Source: a virus. Taken from it: a stretch of DNA of 32,053 nt. Shown piece by piece: positions 20,519 to 28,247 of this stretch; within the stretch, counting starts at the first letter, position 1; each line of letters begins with the position of its first letter. The notes beneath the pieces were generated by a model. It saw only the letters and a program-made list of their open reading frames with translations, had not been told where the DNA came from and searched no databases. The stretch spans positions 1 through 32,053 of IMG/VR virus record IMGVR_UViG_3300044591_001208; one strand, 5' to 3'. The translations under genes and the position numbers were made by a program.

Positions 20519-22857
20519 TGGGGTTCAACCCGAACGCCACCGGGACGCTTGGTTTGGAGTGGGCGCCGACCGTCGAGTCGGCGACACCGCTGACGACAAC
20601 TACCGACTGTGTGGCGTGGAAGGTCGCGTCCACCGCGACCGAGACGATCTCCACGATCTACTTGCCGCACACGTGGTCCGGGCCGTCGAGCGGCTACGGC
20701 AAGCTCGTCGTCGACGTCTACAACCTGGCCGACACCGGCGCCGGGAGCTCGCCGACGCAGACCCGCTACGCCCCGAACGCGACGGCGAGCAACACCAACA
20801 TGTTCGCCCCGTACCCGTGGGCGTCGGTGACGACGACGGCGCACACCTACGTCGACGACGGCGCCACCTACGACGACAGCAACTATCTGGCGTTCGCGAA
20901 CACGTCGCGCGCACGGTTCGAGTTCGGCACCGCCGGCCACACCGGTGCCGTCCAGTCGGTCAGCTTCGAGATCCGCGCCATGGGCTACTCGGGCACCACG
21001 CCCCGGGCGAACGTCGACCTCTACTACAACGGGTCGCGCGTCTCGACCCTGGCGACGCTCGCGCCGCCGGCCGACAGCGACGACGTCGGCCCCAACTTCC
21101 CGAAGTGGCGCACCTACACGGTCGGCCCGTTCGTCACGAATCCGCGCACCGGTGTGGCGTGGACCGCCGCGGACATCACCAGCTTCGACGCGTCGGGCAC
21201 CGGCCATGCGTTGCAGATCGAGCTCACCTCCGGGCTCGTCGGCGTGTCGTGGGTGTCGATGATCGTCTCGGCCGGCACCGACAAGCGCGTCGCCACGGGC
21301 AGCACGGCGACGCAGACGTCGCTCCCGTCGGGCGTGCAGACCAACCTGCCCGTCACCCTCGCCGCGAACTGGGCCAAGGCCAGCGGCACCACCTATCTGC
21401 TCGTCGCGCGCCGCGCCGATGACCCGACCGGCGTCGCGCAGGCGCTCGTGCCGCAACCGCTGTACCTCGCCACCGACCCGTGCCCGCACGGCCAGGGCGT
21501 CCGCTACACGACCACCATCGACTCGTCCGGGTTCGTGTCGGCGAACGGCGACGCCGACACGTCGCGGACCGTGCCGTTCTGGCTCGGCACCTCCGGCGGC
21601 GCACAGTCGGCCGACAGCCAGCCCTACTGGGACATCGACGTGCGCGCCGTGTCCACCGGCAACACCGCCCGCCAGCTGTTCTCCGGGGCGGCGGCGGTCG
21701 CCTACAAGAAGCTCCGGTTCCTCGTCGCCACCTCGGCCTCGGCGGCACCGACGGCGGCGCTGACGGTGAAGATCAAGAAGCAGTCCGACAACACCCAGGT
21801 TGGCGGCACCGGCACGCTCGCCGTCGCCGACCTCGCCGACACCGAGAAGGCCACCGCCCTCGGCACGTTCGGGGCGTACAACCTGTACCGGGTCGGCATC
21901 GACCTGGCGTCCTCGGCGACCCTGGCGGCGGCGACCGGCTACTACTTCGAGTTCGACACCACCAGCACGAACCCGTGGCAGGTCGTCTACCTCGACTCGA
22001 CCGCCGGCCACGCGCTCACCGGGAACATCACCTACGGCGGGTCGACCGATGTCGCCTACTGGTCGGCGGCGAACCAGGCGGCGCGCGACTTCACAGTGAC
22101 GATCTCGACCGCGCCGTCGGCGCCGAGCTCCATCACCGTCACGAACACGACGACGACGATCAACGGCGCGACGCTCGACTACGCCGCCGTCTCGTGGGTC
22201 AACGGCGGGACGCTCGGTGCGTCGTTCCTGCGCTGGGACGTCGACCGCAGCGACGACGGCGGCACGACGTGGCTGCGGGTCGCGACGATCTCCACCGAGG
22301 CGACCGTCAGCTTCTCCGACTATCACGGCAAGCGAGGCACGGCGGCGAAGTACCGGGTCCGCCAGGTGCGCGCCGACGGGTCGTCGTCTGACTGGACTAC
22401 CCAGTCCGGCACCGTCACCCCGGTCGCTGCGTCGGGCGCCTGGGCGCTGTTCACATCGAACGCGTCGCCGTCCTCAACGGTCGGCTACACCCCGGATGGC
22501 ACCACCTGGTCGGCGTCGTTCCTGTCGGCCGCCGAGGTTGTGTTCGTCCCGCTGCACGACCGCGACTACCAGGCGTCGTTCCGGCCGCTCGAGGAGCGTG
22601 GCGCACGCTGGGAGTGGACGTTGCAGGTCCACACGTCGCAGGCCACCCCGTCGGGCGGGCACGGCCTCCGAGTGTTCGACGCGCTGCGCGCCATGTCGAA
22701 GGTGTCCGGGTCCATCTGCCTGCACACCGCCGACGGCGAACGGTACTTCGGGACGTTGCAGGTCACCGACGGGCGCCGCGACTTCAACACCGGCGCCTAC
22801 TACGCCACGGTGGCGTTCACGCAGACCGCCGCAGGCGAGGCGACGGTCGCGCTGTGA
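20518..22857 (+). CDS. Large minor tail protein
   Basis: This 779-aa protein starts at an ATG sharing a base with the tape measure stop. It is beta-rich and Thr/Ser-rich throughout, with carbohydrate-binding-like modules in the first 300 residues, a middle repeat-like region (LRFLVATSASAAPTAALTVK) and a fibronectin-like segment (SSITVTNTTTTINGATLDY to YRVRQVRADGSSSDW). A compact C-terminal domain begins with SGAWALFTSNASPS. Being first after the tape measure, it is probably the distal tail or tip protein with receptor-facing domains. The specific role is inferred. Confidence 0.75.
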   Translation: MGFNPNATGTLGLEWAPTVESATPLTTTTDCVAWKVASTATETISTIYLPHTWSGPSSGYGKLVVDVYNLADTGAGSSPTQTRYAPNATASNTNMFAPYPWASVTTTAHTYVDDGATYDDSNYLAFANTSRARFEFGTAGHTGAVQSVSFEIRAMGYSGTTPRANVDLYYNGSRVSTLATLAPPADSDDVGPNFPKWRTYTVGPFVTNPRTGVAWTAADITSFDASGTGHALQIELTSGLVGVSWVSMIVSAGTDKRVATGSTATQTSLPSGVQTNLPVTLAANWAKASGTTYLLVARRADDPTGVAQALVPQPLYLATDPCPHGQGVRYTTTIDSSGFVSANGDADTSRTVPFWLGTSGGAQSADSQPYWDIDVRAVSTGNTARQLFSGAAAVAYKKLRFLVATSASAAPTAALTVKIKKQSDNTQVGGTGTLAVADLADTEKATALGTFGAYNLYRVGIDLASSATLAAATGYYFEFDTTSTNPWQVVYLDSTAGHALTGNITYGGSTDVAYWSAANQAARDFTVTISTAPSAPSSITVTNTTTTINGATLDYAAVSWVNGGTLGASFLRWDVDRSDDGGTTWLRVATISTEATVSFSDYHGKRGTAAKYRVRQVRADGSSSDWTTQSGTVTPVAASGAWALFTSNASPSSTVGYTPDGTTWSASFLSAAEVVFVPLHDRDYQASFRPLEERGARWEWTLQVHTSQATPSGGHGLRVFDALRAMSKVSGSICLHTADGERYFGTLQVTDGRRDFNTGAYYATVAFTQTAAGEATVAL

Positions 22858-23903
22858 GCAACGCGCTCTTGGACCTCGACGTGACGAGCCGTGCCGAGAA
22901 GGTCCGGTTCGACGTCGTCGACCCGGCGGGCCGGGCGATCGGTGAGCTGCACCCGCAGCGGCCGTGCTCGATCGCGAACGACGCGACCGGGCAGATCAAG
23001 CGCAAGCTCACCGGGTTCGTCGTGACCGCCGACGAGTACGGCGACGTCAACCCGCTCGCCGACCGGGTCAAGCCGGTGTGGGTCCTCGACGACGGCACCG
23101 AGTGGCCGCTGGGCACGTTCCTGTTTGCCGAAGCGTCCACGGCGACGTGGTCCTACGGCGACGTCCTCACCGCCACGCTCGTCGACCAAGGGCTGATCCT
23201 CGCCCAGGAGATCGACCAGACCGTCGGGTTCGCCGCCGGCACCAGCGCAGCGCAGGCCATCGCCGACGTGTTCTCGCTCGCCGGGTTCCACACCGTCGCC
23301 GTGAGCGCCGGGTCGTTCACCCTCGGCTCCCCGGTCGCGTGGCCGGCCGGGAAGTCCGGCACCACCTACGCGAAGATCATCGACGACCTGTGCTCGAAGG
23401 CGGGCTGTCACCCGGCGTGGTTCGACAACCAGGGCACTCCGACGGTCCGCCAGATCGTCGACGTCGAAACGGCCACCGCCGGCTACGACTTCCGCACCCG
23501 CACCACCGCAGGCAGCATCACCACGTCGAACGACTTGTTGATCGCCCCGAACCGCTACCTGGCGATCGACACGTCGGCGACGACCGGCGACGTGTCCGCC
23601 GTGTTCGACGTGCCCGACACCGCACCGCACTCGTACGCGAACCGCGGGTTTCGGATCACGCAGGTGGTGGAGGCGCCCGGCGTCGGTGACGTCAACCAGG
23701 CGTACGCCGCCGCACAGGCCGCCTACACCAACTCGCCCGTCGCGTACGCGCAGGCGACGTGGTCGTCACCCGCAGACCCTCGCCTCGACACGTTCGACGT
23801 GGTCCGCTTGTGGGATGACCAGAACTGGTTGTCGGTCGGCTGGTCGTTGGTCCTCGCGCCGGGCGGGCCGATGCAACACAAGGCGACACGCGTATGGCGC
23901 TGA
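22854..23903 (+). CDS. Minor tail / baseplate hub protein
   Basis: This 349-aa protein starts at GTG 22854 (GTGA overlap). It opens with VRFDVVDPAGRAIGELHPQR and has a middle part (SAAQAIADVFSLAGFHTVAV, YAKIIDDLCSKAGCHPAWFD, then TSNDLLIAPNRYLAI) typical of siphophage tail proteins downstream of the distal tail protein, probably the hub. The C-terminus (DTFDVVRLWDDQNWLSVGWS) is also typical. No peptidoglycan hydrolase motif is visible. Confidence 0.75.
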   Translation: MSNALLDLDVTSRAEKVRFDVVDPAGRAIGELHPQRPCSIANDATGQIKRKLTGFVVTADEYGDVNPLADRVKPVWVLDDGTEWPLGTFLFAEASTATWSYGDVLTATLVDQGLILAQEIDQTVGFAAGTSAAQAIADVFSLAGFHTVAVSAGSFTLGSPVAWPAGKSGTTYAKIIDDLCSKAGCHPAWFDNQGTPTVRQIVDVETATAGYDFRTRTTAGSITTSNDLLIAPNRYLAIDTSATTGDVSAVFDVPDTAPHSYANRGFRITQVVEAPGVGDVNQAYAAAQAAYTNSPVAYAQATWSSPADPRLDTFDVVRLWDDQNWLSVGWSLVLAPGGPMQHKATRVWR

Positions 23904-24835
23904 CCGAAGCCGAGCTCGCCGAGCTCGTCGCACAGCTCGCCCCGACGCTCCTCGAAGTCGCGAAGGCGTCGGTCGCCGAGTCGGTCGCTGCGGTGCCGAC
24001 GACCAGCTACCGGCCCGGTGTCGTCACCGGCGTGTCGGTCGCCGACCGCACCGCCTCGGTGCTCCTCGACGGCGACACCACGGCGACGACGGTGCAGATC
24101 CTCGACCAAGCCCCGTGGACGAACGCCCGGGTCATGGTCAAGTTCGTGCCACCTAGCGCGGTGTTCCTCGACGGGATCATCAGCGCCAGCCCGCTGCCCG
24201 CCGGGACGCTCGCCCCGTACGCCGGGCCGATCACCGTGCACGCCGACGCGGCAAGCGCGACGCCGACGAGCTCGCAGCCGCCCGCCGGGTGGCTGTGGTG
24301 CGCCGGCCAAGCGGTGTCTCGCGCGACGTACGCCGCCCTCTTCGCCGCCATCGGCACCGCCTACGGGTCCGGCGACGGGTCGACGACGTTCAACGTCCCC
24401 GACCTGCGCGGCCGTCTGCCGATCGGCCTCGACAACATGGGCGGCACCGACGCCGGCCGCATCGGCCTGTCGAACACGCTCGGCACGACGGGCGGGTCGA
24501 ACACGCTGTCGACGTCGCAGCTCCCGTCGCACAACCACGACGCCGGGACGCTCGGCACCTCGTCGGCCGGGTCGCACACCCACACCGATTCGGGCCACAC
24601 GCACGGCAGCCCGGACGGCGCCTCGTTCGTCACCGCGTCGGGCGGTGCGGTGATCCCGGCCACCGGCATCTACAACGCGAACAACAGCGCCGGGGCGAAC
24701 ACGGCGACCGGCTACGCGAACTTGCAGTCGAACGGCGCACACACGCACCCGGTGACCGGGTCGACGGGCAGCGCCGGCTCGGGCGCCGAGGTGTTGCCGC
24801 CAGTGATCGCCGTCCACTGGATCATCAAGGCCTAG
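23894..24835 (+). CDS. Tail-collar-domain receptor-binding protein
   Basis: This 313-aa protein starts at ATG 23894. The N-terminal helix and OB-like segment (YRPGVVTGVSVADRTASVLL) attach it to the tail. A complete Phage Tail Collar domain follows at about residues 115-185: PPAGWLWCAGQAVSRATYAA, LFAAIGTAYGSGDGSTTFNV, PDLRGRLPIGLDNMGG. A glycine/serine/histidine-rich tip region (SHNHDAG, GSHTHTDSGHTHGS) and the ending PPVIAVHWIIKA are typical of short tail fibres, where histidines can coordinate iron. A host-receptor contact role is likely. Confidence 0.88.
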   Translation: MALTEAELAELVAQLAPTLLEVAKASVAESVAAVPTTSYRPGVVTGVSVADRTASVLLDGDTTATTVQILDQAPWTNARVMVKFVPPSAVFLDGIISASPLPAGTLAPYAGPITVHADAASATPTSSQPPAGWLWCAGQAVSRATYAALFAAIGTAYGSGDGSTTFNVPDLRGRLPIGLDNMGGTDAGRIGLSNTLGTTGGSNTLSTSQLPSHNHDAGTLGTSSAGSHTHTDSGHTHGSPDGASFVTASGGAVIPATGIYNANNSAGANTATGYANLQSNGAHTHPVTGSTGSAGSGAEVLPPVIAVHWIIKA

Positions 24836-24844
24836 GGGGAACCG

Positions 24845-25387
24845 ATGAGCCTCGCCGAGTACCGGGTGCACGACGGCGTCGACGTCAGCCTCGTCGACCC
24901 GTTCGCCGACCGTCTCCTACGCCTGCTCACGCTGTTCGGTGGGCGGGCGCTGATCATTTCCGGGCGGCGTTCCTACGCCGAACAGCAGGCGTTGTACGAG
25001 GCGTACCTGGCCGGCGGGCCGATCGCCGCCCGGCCCGGCACGTCGCTGCACGAACGCGGCGCCGCCGCAGACCTGCGCATCGTCGACAGCTCGGTGACCT
25101 GGCGCGAGGTCCACCTCGCCGCCGGCACCTACGGGCTGTGCTTTCCGATCCCGTCCGAGGACTGGCATGTGCAAGCGGACCCCACGTGGGTCGAACCGGA
25201 GGACCACGACATGACCCCCCAGGAGATGGCGCACCTGCTCGGGTGCACCCTCGACGGTTTCGGCCGTGCCGTCGTCCCCGTCGGCGACAAGGTGTACCCG
25301 CTCGCGAACGTCGTCGCGTTCATCCTCGACGAGGTGCAGCGCGACGACCTGCTCGTGCAGCGCATCAAGGACAAGCTCGACTCGTGA
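24845..25387 (+). CDS. Endolysin, M15-family L-alanyl-D-glutamate/D-Ala peptidase
   Basis: This 180-aa protein starts at ATG 24845 with GGGGGA upstream. The M15/VanY core spans residues 20-115: SGRRSYAEQQALYE, the metal ligands His69 and Asp76 in SLHERGAAADLRI, and Glu105-Asp106-Trp107-His108, the catalytic acid and third ligand. It cleaves peptidoglycan stem peptides for lysis. The C-terminal 60 residues (MTPQEMAHLLGCTLDGFG to VQRIKDKL) are probably a wall-binding or oligomerisation domain. Two holin-like genes follow. Confidence 0.88.
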   Translation: MSLAEYRVHDGVDVSLVDPFADRLLRLLTLFGGRALIISGRRSYAEQQALYEAYLAGGPIAARPGTSLHERGAAADLRIVDSSVTWREVHLAAGTYGLCFPIPSEDWHVQADPTWVEPEDHDMTPQEMAHLLGCTLDGFGRAVVPVGDKVYPLANVVAFILDEVQRDDLLVQRIKDKLDS

Positions 25388-25626
25388 CCCCCGAGGCGTG
25401 GACCGCTGTCGGCGTCATCGTCACGGCCCTGTCCGGTGTGCTCGTGGCGTTGATCCGCACGCACCGCACCGTCGATGCGGCACGGAAAGAGAACACCGAG
25501 CAGCACGGTGCGTCCTACGGGCTGTTGCAGTCCATGGACAGCCGGCTGCATCACATCGACCTCAAGCTCGACAGCCACGGCGAACGCCTCGCGGTCGTCG
25601 AGCAGCACCTGAAGGAGCAGCAGTGA
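25384..25626 (+). CDS. Single-span membrane protein with coiled coil (holin-associated)
   Basis: This 80-aa protein starts at GTG 25384 in a GTGA overlap. One membrane span lies at residues 5-24 (AWTAVGVIVTALSGVLVALI), followed by a charged coiled coil (MDSRLHHIDLKLDSHGERLA). DUF2746-like proteins of this shape accompany actinophage holins. It is probably a holin partner, antiholin or membrane anchor for lysis. Confidence 0.7.
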   Translation: MTPEAWTAVGVIVTALSGVLVALIRTHRTVDAARKENTEQHGASYGLLQSMDSRLHHIDLKLDSHGERLAVVEQHLKEQQ

Positions 25627-25805
25627 TCGCATCCGAAGTCGTGCGCGCCCGGGTCTACCGGGTGTTGCTCGCGTTGCAGCCGCTCGTCGTCGCCTACGGG
25701 CTCGCCAGCAGCGAACAAGCCGCCATGTGGGCCGCCGTCATCACTGCCGTGCTTGGCACGGGCCTGGCGACCGCCAACACGAGCACGAAGCCGCAGGAGG
25801 GCTGA
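25623..25805 (+). CDS. Putative holin (r1t-like)
   Basis: This 60-aa protein starts at GTG 25623. Two hydrophobic segments (RVLLALQPLVVAYGLAS and QAAMWAAVITAVLGTGLATA) are separated by a short polar turn; a basic N-terminus and the pattern YGLASSEQAAMW resemble the phage r1t holin family. It would open the membrane and trigger lysis. It lies directly after the endolysin and the coiled-coil membrane protein. Confidence 0.72.
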   Translation: MIASEVVRARVYRVLLALQPLVVAYGLASSEQAAMWAAVITAVLGTGLATANTSTKPQEG

Positions 25806-25808
25806 CCA

Positions 25809-26279
25809 GTGGGGAACATCGCGTACAACATCTTCAAGGGCAACCTGCTCAACGACTACTTTGCCACCGACATCGCGTCGGGCGCGACGTTCAAGATGGC
25901 GTTGCTCGAGGGGTCGACCGCACCGGACCCCGATCACACGACGGTTGCTGCGGTGCTCGCCGCTGCGGCCGAGCTGACCGGAGCCACGGGCTACACCGGC
26001 GGGCCGGGCGGCTCGGGCCGCAAGACCGTGACGCTGACCGTGACGGTCGACAACGCGAACAACCGGGCCGACGCCACCACCGGCACTGGGTCGTGGACGG
26101 GGACGAACACCGGCACGGTGCGGCAGGTGTTGATCTACCGGCACGTGTCCGGCTCCGACGACAGCCTCAACATCCCGGTGATGTGCATCGACACGACGAC
26201 CGGCCTGCCGCTCACCCTGGCAACTAGCCCGGCGACGACGGACATCACGGTCAACGCGCAGACCGTCCGGGTGGCGTGA
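25809..26279 (+). CDS. Putative virion structural protein
   Basis: This 156-aa protein starts at GTG 25809. The opening NIAYNIFKGNLLNDYFATDI and the FKMALLEGSTAPDPDH segment match a group of phage proteins seen among virion genes. The rest is Thr/Gly-rich beta. It begins a block of likely accessory virion proteins placed after lysis. Function unknown. Confidence 0.6.
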   Translation: MGNIAYNIFKGNLLNDYFATDIASGATFKMALLEGSTAPDPDHTTVAAVLAAAAELTGATGYTGGPGGSGRKTVTLTVTVDNANNRADATTGTGSWTGTNTGTVRQVLIYRHVSGSDDSLNIPVMCIDTTTGLPLTLATSPATTDITVNAQTVRVA

Positions 26280-26280
26280 C

Positions 26281-26667
26281 GTGGCGACCACACCAGCGTT
26301 CGCATCAACCCCGCGCACTGGTTCCGCGCAGGTGTCCACGGCCAACACCAACCGCGACGGCACCGGCACCATCGTCGATGTCCTGACGGGCGTCGCGGCG
26401 GGCACCAAGGTCAACGAGATCGTCGTGCAGGCGACGAGCTCGACCACCGCAGGGTTCGTGCGCCTCTACTACTACGACGGTACGAACACGCGGCTCTACC
26501 GCGAGGTGGCAGTGACTGCGGCGACGCCATCCGGCACGGTCGCCGCGTTCCGCACGTCGCTGACGTTCGACAACCTCGTCTTGGCCGGGTCAACGCACAA
26601 GCTGCAGGCCAGCACGCACAACGCTGAAAGCTTCAATATTCAGGCCTTTGCCGGTGATTTGACGTGA
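26281..26667 (+). CDS. Putative structural beta-rich protein
   Basis: This 128-aa protein starts at GTG 26281 (one base after the previous stop). A beta-sandwich pattern is likely (GTIVDVLTGVAAGTKVNEIV, FVRLYYYDGTNTRLYREVAV, LAGSTHKLQASTHNAESFNI). Similar small proteins appear in virion gene blocks of marine and freshwater phages. Surface decoration or tail-fibre attachment is plausible but unproven. Confidence 0.6.
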   Translation: MATTPAFASTPRTGSAQVSTANTNRDGTGTIVDVLTGVAAGTKVNEIVVQATSSTTAGFVRLYYYDGTNTRLYREVAVTAATPSGTVAAFRTSLTFDNLVLAGSTHKLQASTHNAESFNIQAFAGDLT

Positions 26668-27311
26668 GCTTCTACGACGGCGAACTGCGCGGCACGCCGA
26701 ACAAGACGGACGCTGTGCCGTGGGCGCCGAAGTTCACCGACATCGCGACGTGGCGCGCACCGGTAGCCAACGAGAACACCATTTCTAACGCTGCGTCGGG
26801 CACGCTGTATCTGTCAGCGTTCCCGCTGTACCGTCCCGTCCTAATCGATGGGCTTGCCTGGTGGCTGCGCACCGCCCCCACGTCGGGGAACTCGGACGTT
26901 TTCGTCGCGCTGTACGACAGCGCCGACGGCTACTTCCCCGGCAATCTTGTCGCGAAGGCCGACTTCCTGGGCATCACCAGCGCAACGGGAACCGGGATCA
27001 AAGCGGCCTTGGTCGACGCGTTCACGATCAAGCCCGGGGTGTACTACTGGGGTCTCCTGCAAGTCTCTGACGCCTCAGCGACGCTCGGCGTACACAACGT
27101 CATCGCGGCAGTTGCCAGGCAGAACTGGTGGTTCGTGTCGCCGTCCTACGGCACCGGTTCCTCGCCGTCGAGCAACAGCGGCAACGACGGCACTGCGTTC
27201 CAGCAGACGTCTCTCTCGGTGCTGCCGTCATGGTTCAACGGCGTCGCGAGGGGCGACGCCAACGCCCCGGGCGGTTCGTTCTGGCTTTCGATGAGGGCGA
27301 GGAACCCGTGA
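26664..27311 (+). CDS. Putative tail-fibre / jelly-roll protein
   Basis: This 215-aa protein starts at GTG 26664 in a GTGA overlap. It is rich in aromatic residues and beta strands (LYRPVLIDGLAWWLRTAPTS, SDVFVALYDSADGYFPGNLV, PGVYYWGLLQVSD) in the style of carbohydrate-binding jelly-roll domains. It could contact host surface sugars. Codons include more T/A-ending ones than in the tail genes upstream. Confidence 0.55.
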   Translation: MSFYDGELRGTPNKTDAVPWAPKFTDIATWRAPVANENTISNAASGTLYLSAFPLYRPVLIDGLAWWLRTAPTSGNSDVFVALYDSADGYFPGNLVAKADFLGITSATGTGIKAALVDAFTIKPGVYYWGLLQVSDASATLGVHNVIAAVARQNWWFVSPSYGTGSSPSSNSGNDGTAFQQTSLSVLPSWFNGVARGDANAPGGSFWLSMRARNP

Positions 27312-27556
27312 ACGTCAACGACGTGTTCATCGGTGGCCGCCGCGTCGAGTCGTGGAACGGCAACACCGGCACGTTCACCCGCTGGGACGGCGCCGGGCGC
27401 GTCATCGAGTCGCGACCGCTGACCGCCGAGGAGCTCGCCGCGCTCACCCCGGCGCCCGATCCGCGCGCCGAGCTTCTCGACCGGATCGGCCAGGCGACGA
27501 TGCTCGACGAGATCCGCGAGATCGTCGCCGACGCGATCAGCGGGGGGACGCTCTGA
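27308..27556 (+). CDS. Small protein, possible fibre-associated
   Basis: This 82-aa protein starts at GTG 27308. A short beta part (VFIGGRRVESWNGNTGTFTR) is followed by a helical tail (DPRAELLDRIGQATMLDEIR). No family is recognised. It lies between fibre-like genes and shares a base with the next ATG. Confidence 0.55.
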   Translation: MNVNDVFIGGRRVESWNGNTGTFTRWDGAGRVIESRPLTAEELAALTPAPDPRAELLDRIGQATMLDEIREIVADAISGGTL

Positions 27557-27783
27557 TGCCGACCCGTGACACCCGCAAGGCCCGCCTCGCCGCTGATGTC
27601 GCCGAGCTCCGCCAGATCGCCGCGCAGACCCGCGCCGACCTGCGCGCCCTCCCGGCCGCAGCGCAACGCACCCCGGCGCAGCGCACCTCCGCGCGACGCC
27701 TGCGCCAAGACCTCGTCATCGCCCGCATCGTGCTCAACGCGTTGGCGACGCCCGACGACGCCGACCTCGACGACGCCACCTAA
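27556..27783 (+). CDS. Small basic helical protein
   Basis: This 75-aa protein starts at ATG 27556. It is Arg/Ala-rich and helical (LAADVAELRQIAAQTRADLR, RRLRQDLVIARIVLNALATP), ending in an acidic tail (DDADLDDAT). It probably forms a helical hairpin or coil. Function unknown; it may be a virion or chaperone protein judging from its neighbours. Confidence 0.5.
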   Translation: MPTRDTRKARLAADVAELRQIAAQTRADLRALPAAAQRTPAQRTSARRLRQDLVIARIVLNALATPDDADLDDAT

Positions 27784-27791
27784 GGGGCCGC

Positions 27792-28238
27792 ATGGCTGAC
27801 AACGTTGCAATCACTGCGGGCTCGGGGACGAGCATCGCGACCGACGACATCGGCGGCGCGCACTACCAGCGCGTCAAACCGGCTTTCGGTGTCGACGGCT
27901 CGGCGGTCGACGTGTCGACCACGAACCCGCTCCCGGTCGCCGCGTACGGCGAGCTCGTCGAAGCGATCGAGGCGCTGCGCATGGCCGTGCAAGCGCTCCT
28001 GCGCTCCGGCGTCGGCCTGTCGACGATGGACCCGGCCACCGGCCGTCTTCGCGTCGAAGTAGCGCAGGCGACCGCCGCCAACTTGAACACCACGGCCACG
28101 ATCGCGTCGGGCACCGTCACCACCGTGTCGACCGTGACGAATCAGACCCAGATGGGCGGCCTGCCCGCTGTCGACCAGATCCCTGCGTTGATGGCGATCG
28201 CTGCGTCGTCCGCCCGCCGCAACATCTCCGTCTCCTGA
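27792..28238 (+). CDS. Putative virion protein (fibre-proximal)
   Basis: This 148-aa protein starts at ATG 27792. It opens with NVAITAGSGTSIATDDIGGA and VKPAFGVDGSAVDVSTTNPL, a pattern I know from phage structural gene clusters. It also has a coiled helix (GELVEAIEALRMAVQALLRS) and a Thr/Val-rich shaft-like part (TATIASGTVTTVSTVTNQTQ). It is probably a trimeric connector or fibre component. Confidence 0.6.
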   Translation: MADNVAITAGSGTSIATDDIGGAHYQRVKPAFGVDGSAVDVSTTNPLPVAAYGELVEAIEALRMAVQALLRSGVGLSTMDPATGRLRVEVAQATAANLNTTATIASGTVTTVSTVTNQTQMGGLPAVDQIPALMAIAASSARRNISVS

Positions 28239-28247
28239 GAGGACCCG

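Noticed and set aside
20482-22326. 614-codon open frame on the minus strand opposite the minor tail gene
   Set aside because: It is antisense to a well-supported tail gene with correct overlaps on both sides. Its sequence is Arg/Gly/Val-rich low-information text typical of antisense frames in high-GC DNA.
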